Shown here one piece after another: positions 1-5,402 of a DNA stretch of 7,695 nt. The stretch is taken from positions 1 to 7,695 of the forward strand of contig CANRXD010000068.1 of assembly GCA_947643685.1 (NCBI GenBank). Reading direction: 5' to 3'. Source of the stretch: an uncultured Clostridium sp. Lineage in GTDB: Bacteria; Bacillota; Clostridia; Lachnospirales; Lachnospiraceae. The notes beneath the pieces were generated by a model. That model was not told the origin of the DNA. It worked only from the letters and a program-made list of their open reading frames with translations, and searched no databases. How positions within the stretch are numbered: position 1 is the stretch's first letter; the number at the start of each line of letters is the position of its first letter. The position numbers and the translations under genes were made by a program.

Positions 1-139
1 TAATCAGGCTGTCTTCCAGCCTCAGAAGACTCACCAGAAGATGCTCCTGGTCAATTTGCTGATTTCCATATTCATAAGCTAACTTTTCACATCCCTGTAC
101 AGCTTCCACCGACTTCTGTGTAAATTTGCTGATATTCAT
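1..139 (-). CDS. clpB: ClpB disaggregase, N-terminal 46 residues (gene runs off the left edge)
   Basis: ClpB is a cytoplasmic AAA+ ATPase that, with DnaK, pulls proteins out of aggregates after heat stress. Only the start of the Clp N-domain is in the window. It begins MNISKFTQKSVEAVQ, continues with a KLAYEYGNQ stretch and contains QEHLLVSLL, the pattern of the first Clp repeat motif in ClpB. ClpC and ClpA start differently, so ClpB is preferred. The start is set by a GAGGAGG ribosome binding site (147-153) seven bases upstream of the ATG. Transcription starts from a promoter at 184-212 overlapped by a CIRCE operator, which fits a heat-shock gene under HrcA. The Walker motifs lie outside the window, so the ATPase domains cannot be checked. 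Confidence 0.9.
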   Translation of the reverse strand, partial: MNISKFTQKSVEAVQGCEKLAYEYGNQQIDQEHLLVSLLRLEDSLI

Positions 140-183
140 ATTCAAGCCTCCTCAGTTCCTATGTGTCAACTTGTTATACATGG

Positions 184-212
184 AATATATCACGCATTGT
201 TAGCACTGTCAA
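184..212 (-). promoter_or_regulatory. SigA-type promoter of clpB
   Basis: Read on the minus strand there is a perfect -35 box TTGACA (207-212), a 17-base spacer and a -10 box TATATT (184-189). The -35 box lies in the spacer and one arm of the CIRCE operator, so bound HrcA would block RNA polymerase directly. The predicted leader is about 35-40 bases before the clpB ATG. Confidence 0.88.
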
Positions 213-226
213 TAGTCGAGTGCTAA
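200..226 (-). promoter_or_regulatory. CIRCE operator (HrcA binding site) upstream of clpB
   Basis: The inverted repeat has 9-base arms TTAGCACTG and GAGTGCTAA around a 9-base spacer. The known CIRCE consensus is TTAGCACTC-N9-GAGTGCTAA, so 17 of the 18 arm positions match. CIRCE is the operator of the heat-shock repressor HrcA, normally found at groESL and dnaK operons; here it sits in front of clpB. The single mismatch (208 on the plus strand) falls inside the -35 box of the clpB promoter. Confidence 0.95.
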
Positions 227-235
227 TTTTGTATG

Positions 236-262
236 AAAAGTTTGTGAATCCACAAGCTTTTT
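236..262. terminator. Hairpin with flanking T-runs between the decayed region and the clpB promoter
   Basis: AAAAGTTTGTG (236-246) pairs with CACAAGCTTTT (251-261) across the 4-base loop AATC, with one wobble pair on the plus strand. The plus strand continues into a short T-run; the minus strand shows TTTTC after a stem with one mismatch. It could stop minus-strand readthrough before the clpB promoter, or plus-strand transcription. Which direction matters is not clear. Confidence 0.5.
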
Positions 263-388
263 GTCCGCAGTACGCAGGCAGGAAGCTGCAAGACTGAACT
301 GTTACGATTTTATAGGCTTCACAGGGGGTTCTCACTTGCTTTCGCACTCGATTTTATCGGGGACTTGCCTGTGCTTCTTGGTCCCAAC

Positions 389-466
389 TCACTTGCCAGG
401 AGAAGTGATTTCCAGATGGGTATCATAAACAGTGACCTGTATCGTTCCATGATCCAGGTATTTTAT
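389..466 (-). pseudogene. Relic of a RecG-like/AAA_4-associated (HATPase_c_4-type) protein
   Basis: The minus strand encodes 25 codons between two stops. They contain GTIQVTVYDTHLEITSPGK. This resembles the xxVxVYDxxLEIxSPG segment that follows the NAxxHRDY motif in the C-terminal ATPase-like domain of AlbA_2/AAA_4 proteins, often annotated as RecG-like helicases or transcriptional regulators. In those proteins the segment usually runs on as SPGxLP; here a stop follows at 389-391, and another stop lies just upstream at 467-469. No start or ribosome binding site is present, so this is a fragment. The assignment rests on a short motif recalled from the family. Confidence 0.5.
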
Positions 467-498
467 TTAAAGTGCAAATTTTGCCCTTTTGAGCCTCT

Positions 499-523
499 CC
501 AAAGTGTCATTTTAACACTTTGG
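499..523. repeat. Inverted repeat, 9-base perfect arms
   Basis: CCAAAGTGT (499-507) and ACACTTTGG (515-523) flank a 7-base AT-rich centre. No T-run follows on either strand, so it is not a standard terminator. It lies between the two relic fragments and could be a former operator or the end of a small decayed element. Confidence 0.5.
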
Positions 524-554
524 GATGAACTTTTGATACTTTGGAAACTGCCTT

Positions 555-752
555 TTAATAAGCAATCCTGAAATAATCCAAATATGCTTTGTATTTATCC
601 TGTGCAGTTAGACAAGTATCTGTTAGATAACCTTTTTCCTTGTTCCATTCTTTTAATCCACGGTAATAGAACATTTTCAGATTGTCCTCGATATAGAGAC
701 TGAATACCACCTTTTTGCGAAGTAATATCCAGTCCTGTTTTATTTTATGTAA
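555..752 (-). pseudogene. 65-codon protein-like fragment, product not recognised
   Basis: After an in-frame stop (753-755) the minus strand is open for 65 codons to a TAA at 555. The composition is protein-like: a basic QDWILLRKKVV stretch, then SLYIEDNLKMFYYRGLKEW, then GYLTDTCLTAQDKYKAYLDY and a C-terminal FRIAY. There is no ATG before residue 27 and no ribosome binding site. In the same frame, upstream of the stop, the codons read GKLKVMGE, so the original gene may have been longer and been cut by a nonsense change. I do not recognise the family. It is most likely the C-terminal remnant of a lost gene, and being a chance open frame is the alternative. Confidence 0.35.
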
Positions 753-828
753 TTATTCTCCCATGACTTTCAGTTTGCCAGTGTTGCATCAGGCAATTCG
801 TAACCGTTCTCAGAACTTTACCCTTGAA

Positions 829-1713
829 TCAGCCCCCAATTTCAAATTCCGGCTCTCCTGATGAACCAGGGGCAATTTCATACCTGTCAAAAACAATGAC
901 CGGATGATGGTCTTTATTTATATAGAAGCTGACATTCTCTGAAATTCCTGTAAATCCTCCTTTCCCTTCTGTGAAAAACTGCTCTCCTGCCATCCGTCTT
1001 TCAGAAATCTGTTTTCTGATACTTTCATTGACCAGCTCTGCATAATTACTCCCGAGCAAATCCTCCAGCGTTACACGTTCTCCTGTTTTCAGAGACAAAT
1101 TATAATATTTTGACTCGCTGTAAGCAGTTGTCCAGTTCTCCGTACCTCTTACCACAAAGGAAAGGTACAAGTCACTCTGCTGTTTTATTTCATAATCTAC
1201 AGTAATTTTGACCTGGTGTTCCTCCCACTCCTTTAAGGTCCCCCCGGTATCCAGGAAGGCCTTTCGATACTCCTCGGCCCGCGAAACTGCTTCCTTTGCA
1301 TACTCTTCACAAAGGTCATAAATTTCCTGATTGATCTTATCTGCGGTGATTTTGGTATCTTCTGCAATCCCTTCAATGGAAGGAATCTGAACAGAAATTC
1401 CTATATCATCCTTCTCTGTCTCATAAGAGCGAAACGTCAGTACCTGTGCGATACTGCCAAGCACCGGGATTTCAGCCGTTTCTTTCGCAAAGGCCTCGCT
1501 GGTATTCAAAGCAGCCGTAAAAGCAATGCATACGGCCGCCGCTGTTGCTTCCGCAATATGAAGTGTCTTTTTAATTTTACGGCTATGAGCCATATTATTT
1601 TTTTCTGCCTGCATCTTCCTGGATGCCTCGATTTCTTTCTTAATCCGGATACTGAGTTCTTCCGGAATCGGGATATTTTCATATTCCTGTTTCATTTCTT
1701 CTAATTTTCCCAT
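829..1713 (-). CDS. rsiV: RsiV-type anti-sigma factor with DUF3298 domain
   Basis: This 294-residue protein is a membrane-anchored anti-sigma factor. It has a charged cytoplasmic N-terminus (1-48), one membrane segment (about 50-70) and an extracellular part. The C-terminal DUF3298 domain (about 195-290) shows YYNLSLKTGERVTLEDLL and ends with YEIAPGSSGEPEFEI. In B. subtilis, RsiV holds SigV at the membrane, binds lysozyme through this domain, and is cleaved by signal peptidase and then RasP. An AFA motif (74-76) just after the membrane segment could be the signal-peptidase site. An AGGAGG ribosome binding site (1721-1726) lies seven bases from the ATG. The start overlaps the end of the sigma gene frame by 13 bases, suggesting coupled translation. 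The length matches the B. subtilis protein. Its sigma partner is broken, so it may now be an orphan. Confidence 0.85.
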   Translation of the reverse strand: MGKLEEMKQEYENIPIPEELSIRIKKEIEASRKMQAEKNNMAHSRKIKKTLHIAEATAAAVCIAFTAALNTSEAFAKETAEIPVLGSIAQVLTFRSYETEKDDIGISVQIPSIEGIAEDTKITADKINQEIYDLCEEYAKEAVSRAEEYRKAFLDTGGTLKEWEEHQVKITVDYEIKQQSDLYLSFVVRGTENWTTAYSESKYYNLSLKTGERVTLEDLLGSNYAELVNESIRKQISERRMAGEQFFTEGKGGFTGISENVSFYINKDHHPVIVFDRYEIAPGSSGEPEFEIGG

Positions 1714-2134
1714 AATTCATCCTCCTGAATATTTTCTTTCAATAATTTAAGTCCGCGGTAAAGTTTCGTTTTCACTGTATTTAAATTCATACCGATGGTT
1801 CCAGCCTGCTTAGTTCTTCTATGACATTTCCTTCATGCTCATAACCGATTTCGCAGTACCCTTCTTCCTGCTCTGTATAATCATCGAGCAGTAGCAGTTT
1901 TTCCCTCTTTTTTAATACTGCCAGACATTCATTGACTAATATCCGATAAAACCATGTCCGAATCGCATTCTCATTTTTTATGGTTTCATAAGACTCCAGT
2001 GCTTTGCAGACCGCAGTCTGGACAGCGTCCAGAGCATCTTCCTGATGCCTGGTATAACTATAAGCCACCCGATAAAATCGGTCCTGATTCTCAATTATGT
2101 ACTGAATCAGCCTTTCATACAAAATTTGTTTCAT
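1701..2134 (-). pseudogene. sigV: SigV-like ECF sigma factor, broken by deletion and frame change in region 4
   Basis: The first 113 codons encode sigma region 2, with RFYRVAYSYTRHQEDALDAV, an AIRTWFYRILVNE segment and a basic stretch VLKKREK, then a linker ending IEELSRLEP. The frame then stops at 1787-1789. In the next frame, from about 1799, the C-terminal end of region 4.2 reappears as TIGMNLNTVKTKLYRGLKLL and runs to a TAG at 1701. Comparison with B. subtilis SigV, where about 20 residues (YRYKTIIILRFFEDLKLEE and neighbours) lie between these parts, implies a deletion of roughly 60-70 bases that is not a multiple of three. Region 4.1 and the first helix of the -35-binding domain are therefore gone. 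The start at 2134 is chosen for the AAGGTG site (2145-2150); the frame is open to 2185 but without a better site. The product probably cannot bind promoters. Confidence 0.8.
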
Positions 2135-2197
2135 TGGCGGTACACACCTTTCTATCATGTTCTTCTTTACTATATAGATAAACAAACCATACGAAAA

Positions 2198-2203
2198 GTT
2201 TCA
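2198..2203 (-). promoter_or_regulatory. Candidate ECF -35 element upstream of the sigma/anti-sigma pair
   Basis: The minus strand reads TGAAACTTTT, matching the TGAAAC -35 element recognised by the SigV/SigW/SigX/SigM group. It lies about 65 bases upstream of the sigma start, as expected for autoregulation. The matching -10 (CGTC or CGTA type) is poor: TATC lies at about the right distance. A TATAGT sequence nearby might instead serve SigA, but its -35 box is weak. Confidence 0.4.
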
Positions 2204-2269
2204 GACCTGAAGAATTTCGTAACAGAACTCTTTCGATCTGTTATAAAAATTGATTCAGACCGTCAAAGA

Positions 2270-2299
2270 ACCCCTGTTAAACCATTGAAAAACAGAGGT
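2270..2299 (-). terminator. Possible terminator hairpin downstream of the AraC/HD gene
   Basis: On the minus strand ACCTCTGTT (2291-2299) pairs with AACAGGGGT (2270-2278), including one wobble pair, around a 12-base loop, followed by TCTTTG. The T-run is short, so termination would be weak. The position, about 90 bases after the end of the AraC/HD gene and before the sigma promoter, is suitable. Confidence 0.35.
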
Positions 2300-2390
2300 C
2301 CTTTTCCTATTATTAAATATCAGTTTTACAGCTCTCAATGAAATCGTTTTAATCCCCGGTACGATGTACGCCGCAAACCTTCCCCCAAAT

Positions 2391-3311
2391 TTATTCTGCG
2401 ATATACTTGAGCGATAAGTCATTTAATTCATCCAAAACCTTCTGATTCCCTGTCCGGTCTGCCATTTTCATCACCAGTTCCAGAGTCTCCTGTGCTTTTT
2501 CCTTCCAGACTTCCTTCGGCATATATTCCATAGTCCGCATGTTGTGAAGTCTCTCTGCCAGCCGAATCAGAACAATATCCTCTGTCCAGGAACACACAGG
2601 ACAGGACCCGGCCTTTTCCATTTTAAGAATCAGGTCAGCAACAGGCCCAGGAAGATTATTTTCCATTTCCTTAATCGTCACAGTCGTGGGTGTTTATGCG
2701 TGACACAACAATACCCCCAAGATTATATGAATCTCGGCGCCCATCTGAGCCAGTAAAATGGCCACATTCAGCGGGTGAGTAATATACTCATCCTGAGAGT
2801 ACCGTTTGCTTCCTCTATAAATATGGCACGCATATTGATAAATTCTTTCCGGCTCACCCAGATTCCATACCCTTTTATCCTCTGAAAGTCTGTTCTTCAA
2901 AACCGCGAAAAGCTGATCTTTCGAAGCATGAGGCTCCGTCCTTTCTAAAAAAACATGCTGCATACTGTTTCCTCCTATACAATCTATTCCCATTGTTACT
3001 GCCCTCAAAAGGGAGGGGGAGAAGCCAAATTCATTTTTAAATGCCTTTGTAAATCCGCTGTGGGACTCATAGCCGAATTTCAATGCCACATCAATAATCC
3101 TGCATCCTTCAAGGATTTCGTCTGAGGCACGAATTAATCTCCTTTTCTTCACATAGGCCATGACGGAAATATGCATCTCCTTTTTAAAATTTCTGGAAAA
3201 ATAGTACTCCGAATATCCCATTTTCTGAGCAATATCTCCCGCACTCAGGTGCATTTCCAGGTTTTCCTCAACAAATTGCAGACTCTTCCTCACAATGTCT
3301 CTGGCTTCCAT
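2391..3311 (-). pseudogene. AraC-family regulator fused to a RelA/SpoT-like HD domain, interrupted by an in-frame stop
   Basis: Residues 1-103 form an AraC/XylS DNA-binding domain with two helix-turn-helix units: LSAGDIAQKMGYSEYYFSR (22-40), then IIDVALKFGYESHSGFTKAF (72-91) followed by FGFSPS. From residue 117 the protein resembles the ppGpp-hydrolase-type HD domain: YITHPLNVAILLAQMGAE (176-193) and, after the break, VLIRLAERLHNMRTMEYMP. An in-frame TAA (2694-2696) falls after LLCHA, where the family has LLHDxxEDT, and the same frame then continues for 100 codons to 2391. The HD pair is lost and the later LADRLHN aspartate is glutamate, so hydrolysis is unlikely even with readthrough. The start at 3311 has GAGGGAG eight bases upstream (3320-3326). 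A perfect internal AGGAGG (2971-2976) seven bases before Met117 suggests two genes were once separate. A 205-residue AraC product could still act. Confidence 0.75.
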
Positions 3312-3343
3312 TCTTAACACTCCCTCTCTCATGTGGTAACCAT

Positions 3344-3352
3344 ATTTTATCA
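3344..3352 (-). promoter_or_regulatory. Candidate extended -10 promoter of the AraC/HD gene
   Basis: The minus strand reads TGATAAAAT, an extended -10 element (TG-N-TAAAAT), about 20 bases upstream of the ribosome binding site. No good -35 box is visible at 17 bases, which is tolerated by extended -10 promoters. Confidence 0.35.
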
Positions 3353-3462
3353 TTTATTCCCCCGGTTCGCTTTTCCATTCCTGCCCATCCCTGAGCCATA
3401 CGCGGCATTTTAAGACGTCACATTTTCCTCTTCGTCCCCTTCCCTTTTCTCCAAAACCTGTT

Positions 3463-3468
3463 TAGAAT
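3463..3468 (+). promoter_or_regulatory. Candidate -10 box for the AGCS symporter gene
   Basis: TAGAAT would place the transcript start near 3475, so that the RNA begins with the leader hairpin at 3480-3530. The -35 candidate TTCCCT (3440-3445) at 17 bases is poor, so the call is weak. Confidence 0.25.
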
Positions 3469-3479
3469 AGAACCATTAC

Positions 3480-3530
3480 TGTCCGCCGCCCTGTGCCCAT
3501 GCCATAAAGCCGTCAGGGAACGGCCGGACA
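3480..3530 (+). promoter_or_regulatory. Structured 5' leader hairpin upstream of the AGCS symporter
   Basis: Three blocks pair in nested order: TGTCCG (3480-3485) with CGGACA (3525-3530), CCG (3486-3488) with CGG (3521-3523), and CCCTG (3489-3493) with CAGGG (3514-3518). That gives 14 pairs with a one-base and a two-base bulge and a 20-base loop. The stem ends 12 bases before the AGGAG ribosome binding site (3543-3547). No T-run follows, so it is not a terminator; it could protect the 5' end or bind a regulator. It does not match the glycine riboswitch as I know it. Confidence 0.4.
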
Positions 3531-3556
3531 ACGAAACCTTACAGGAGAAATATCAC

Positions 3557-4960
3557 ATGATAATTTTTAATGCTGTATATCAGCTTCTCTGGGGCGATCT
3601 TGTGACTCTGCCGCTTCCCGGCGGAAATTCCATCGGCCTGTCTCTGCTGGTTTTAATCCTGGTGCCGGCAGGCATCTATTTTACATTCCGCACCAGATTT
3701 CTTCCGATCCGCCTGTTTCCGGAAATGGTCCGGATTGCCACCCAAAAACAGGCCGCACGGGGAAAAAATTCCATTTCCGGTATCCAGACCCTGATCATTG
3801 CCACCGCCACAAGAGTCGGCATGGGAAACCTGGTGGGAGTTGTTGCGGCAATCTCCGCAGGCGGGGCCGGAGCCGTGTTCTGGATGTGGATAACGGCCAT
3901 CCTCGGCTCTTCCACTGCCTTTGTGGAAGCCACCCTTTCCCAGCTTTACAAGGAAAAAGACCCTCTCTACGGCGGATACCGCGGCGGTCCTGCCTACTAT
4001 ATCCATGCCCTTTTTACCAGGAATCGCAAACCCCAAAGATATTCTGTCATTGCTGTGCTCTTTGCCATTTCCGGCCTGATCTGCTGGTGCGGCATCAGCC
4101 AGGTAATCAGCAACTCCGTTTCCTCGGCCTTTTATAATGCCTTCCATATTCCGACCCTTGCCACTACCATTATCCTGGTCCTTCTGGCGGCCGTCATCGT
4201 CCTTCGGAAAAACGCAACGGTAAAGGTTCTGGATATCATGGTTCCCTTTATGGCAGGCTGCTATTTTCTAATTACCGTATTCATTATTATAAAAAATGCC
4301 GGACAGCTTCCTCAGGTATTCCGAAATATCTTTGAAGAAGCCTTCGGCATCCGCCAGGCTGTGGCCGGAGGTTTCGGCGGCGTTTTGATGAACGGAATCA
4401 AACGGGGACTTTTCTCCAACGAGGCAGGATCCGGCTCCGCCCCCTGTGCCTCCGCCGCCGCGGACGTGGAACATCCTGCAAAGTCAGGTCTTTTACAGGC
4501 ATTCGGCGTCTTCATTGACACCATTGTGATCTGCAGCTGCTCTGCCTTTATTATGCTTTTAGTTCCAGAGAACCTGGTAAACGGTCTTTCTGGCATGGAC
4601 CTGCTCCAGGCCGCCATGAATTACCATATGGGAACCTTCGGCGTTATTTTCATAGCGGTCACATTATGGCTCTTCAGCTTTTCCACCTTCATCGGCATTC
4701 TTTTTTATGCCAGACCCAATGTGGCCTATCTGTTCGGCGACAACTGGATTTCACAGACTGCTTATAAGATTCTGGCTCTTATGATGCTGTTTATCGGCGG
4801 CCTGGCCGCCTACACCTTTGTCTGGGACCTGGGCGATGTAGGAATCGGCCTCATGACCATCTTCAACATGATTGCCATTCTCCCGATGTCCAAAGAAGCC
4901 ATACGCTGTCTCTCTGAATACGATAAAACAAGAGGCAGGAATAACGGCAGTATCTCTTAA
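3557..4960 (+). CDS. AGCS-family amino acid (alanine/glycine):cation symporter
   Basis: This 467-residue integral membrane protein belongs to the alanine-or-glycine:cation symporter family (AlsT/DagA/AgcS type), which imports small amino acids with sodium or protons. About ten hydrophobic segments are visible, for example near 25-44, 90-118, 163-186, 201-216, 227-246, 316-336, 361-384 and 404-424. Family hallmarks are TATRVGMGNLVGVVAAISAG (83-102), YGGYRGGPAYYI (138-149) and the strongly conserved NGIKRGLFSNEAGSGSAP (279-296) that contributes to the substrate and ion sites. The length fits the family. The start has AGGAG (3543-3547) nine bases upstream, and a hairpin leader precedes it. The gene stands alone between a divergent regulator and a toxin-antitoxin module, so the substrate cannot be narrowed from context. 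Alanine or glycine is most likely; glutamine is possible, as for B. subtilis AlsT. Confidence 0.93.
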   Translation: MIIFNAVYQLLWGDLVTLPLPGGNSIGLSLLVLILVPAGIYFTFRTRFLPIRLFPEMVRIATQKQAARGKNSISGIQTLIIATATRVGMGNLVGVVAAISAGGAGAVFWMWITAILGSSTAFVEATLSQLYKEKDPLYGGYRGGPAYYIHALFTRNRKPQRYSVIAVLFAISGLICWCGISQVISNSVSSAFYNAFHIPTLATTIILVLLAAVIVLRKNATVKVLDIMVPFMAGCYFLITVFIIIKNAGQLPQVFRNIFEEAFGIRQAVAGGFGGVLMNGIKRGLFSNEAGSGSAPCASAAADVEHPAKSGLLQAFGVFIDTIVICSCSAFIMLLVPENLVNGLSGMDLLQAAMNYHMGTFGVIFIAVTLWLFSFSTFIGILFYARPNVAYLFGDNWISQTAYKILALMMLFIGGLAAYTFVWDLGDVGIGLMTIFNMIAILPMSKEAIRCLSEYDKTRGRNNGSIS

Positions 4961-4987
4961 AAAGGAAGTAACAGCTCAACCTCGCAT

Positions 4988-5016
4988 CTTCTTGCCCGCA
5001 TACTGCGGATAAGAAG
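4988..5016. repeat. Interrupted palindrome just after the symporter gene
   Basis: CTTCTT (4988-4993) pairs with AAGAAG (5011-5016) and CCGCA (4996-5000) with TGCGG (5004-5008), separated by a 2x2 internal loop and closed by a 3-base loop. No T-run follows directly, but a second hairpin with one lies 17 bases downstream, so the two may act together at the 3' end of the symporter mRNA. Confidence 0.5.
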
Positions 5017-5032
5017 CGCCGGGCGTCCGCCC

Positions 5033-5068
5033 TTTGCCACATCGTCAAATGGCAAATTTAATTTTTTC
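5033..5068 (+). terminator. Rho-independent terminator of the AGCS symporter
   Basis: TTTGCCA (5033-5039) pairs with TGGCAAA (5050-5056) across a 10-base loop, followed by TTTAATTTTTT. It lies about 75 bases after the symporter stop and just before the promoter of the toxin-antitoxin pair, so it separates the two units. Confidence 0.6.
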
Positions 5069-5097
5069 TTGCAAATATTATCACTCCATGGCATAAT
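5069..5097 (+). promoter_or_regulatory. Promoter of the toxin-antitoxin pair
   Basis: A -35 box TTGCAA (5069-5074) is followed after exactly 17 bases by a -10 box CATAAT (5092-5097). The transcript would start near 5104, inside the palindrome at 5102-5116. Confidence 0.55.
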
Positions 5098-5101
5098 ATA
5101 A

Positions 5102-5116
5102 GTAAGAAATTCTTAC
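5102..5116. promoter_or_regulatory. Palindromic operator candidate for antitoxin autoregulation
   Basis: GTAAGAA (5102-5108) and TTCTTAC (5110-5116) form a perfect inverted repeat around one central base. It overlaps the predicted transcript start and precedes the ribosome binding site (5121-5126). AbrB-type antitoxins commonly repress their own operon by binding such sites; binding here is inferred. Confidence 0.5.
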
Positions 5117-5135
5117 AAGAAAGGGGCATATGTAA

Positions 5136-5402
5136 ATGAGTATGCAAATATTAACCGTTTCTTCCAAAGGTCAAATTTCCTTGCCCGTCAACATTCGAAA
5201 ACTTCTGTCGATTGATGCAGGCGATAAACTGGTGGCATATACTTCAGGAGATGTTATCATGCTCAAAACGTTAAAACTTCCTTCTGCAGAAGAATTTGAA
5301 ACTTCACTGGACGAAGCTCAAAAATGGGCACTGTCTGTTGGATACAATGAAAATGATGTTGATGATATTGTTAAATCAATTAGAAAAAAGAAACGTGTAT
5401 GA
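5136..5402 (+). CDS. AbrB/SpoVT-fold antitoxin
   Basis: This 88-residue protein begins with a swapped-hairpin AbrB DNA-binding domain: LTVSSKGQISLPVNIRKLL (6-24), then AGDKLVAYTSGDVIMLK (28-44). The TVSSKGQ-x-x-LP-x-x-IR signature is typical of AbrB/MazE/SpoVT antitoxins. The C-terminal half, rich in acidic residues (SAEEFETSLDEAQKW) and ending in a basic RKKKRV tail, is where such antitoxins bind their toxin. The ATG at 5136 has AAGGGG (5121-5126) nine bases upstream; a second ATG at 5142 is too far from it. The gene overlaps the PIN toxin start by four bases (ATGA), indicating translational coupling. It appears intact and probably represses its own promoter. Confidence 0.85.
   Translation: MSMQILTVSSKGQISLPVNIRKLLSIDAGDKLVAYTSGDVIMLKTLKLPSAEEFETSLDEAQKWALSVGYNENDVDDIVKSIRKKKRV

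Larger units (their letters stand above)
227..828. other. About 600 bases without an intact gene; relic-bearing intergenic region
   Basis: This stretch between the clpB regulatory region and the anti-sigma gene has no open frame with a ribosome binding site and a recognisable product. It holds a hairpin (236-262), a 25-codon fragment resembling a RecG-like/AAA_4-associated protein (389-466, minus), a 25-base inverted repeat (499-523) and a 65-codon protein-like fragment (555-752, minus). The plus-strand frame at 365-571 lies across these fragments and has no support. The region reads as the leftovers of lost genes. Confidence 0.6.

Noticed and set aside
365..571. Plus-strand open frame of 68 codons
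   Set aside because: No ribosome binding site or recognisable product. It lies opposite two better-supported minus-strand relic frames.
1787..2185. Sigma factor start at 2185 and end at 1787 taken as a complete short gene
   Set aside because: The extra 17 N-terminal residues have no family counterpart and no good ribosome binding site, and the stop at 1787 cuts region 4, whose remainder follows in another frame.
2045..2341. Plus-strand open frame opposite the sigma gene and its promoter
   Set aside because: Shadow of the sigma gene continuing into non-coding DNA; no product signature.
2391..2681. HD fragment as a separate gene starting at the GTG at 2681
   Set aside because: No ribosome binding site, and the frame is continuous with the upstream AraC/HD gene across one stop codon, so it is the C-terminal part of that gene.
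3480..3556. Glycine riboswitch ahead of the symporter
   Set aside because: The leader is too short and lacks the conserved glycine aptamer core; only a single bulged hairpin is seen.
3653..4147. Minus-strand open frame of 164 codons inside the symporter gene, and similar long frames at 6021-6707
   Set aside because: Glycine-rich or low-complexity translations opposite strongly conserved coding sequence; typical antisense shadows.
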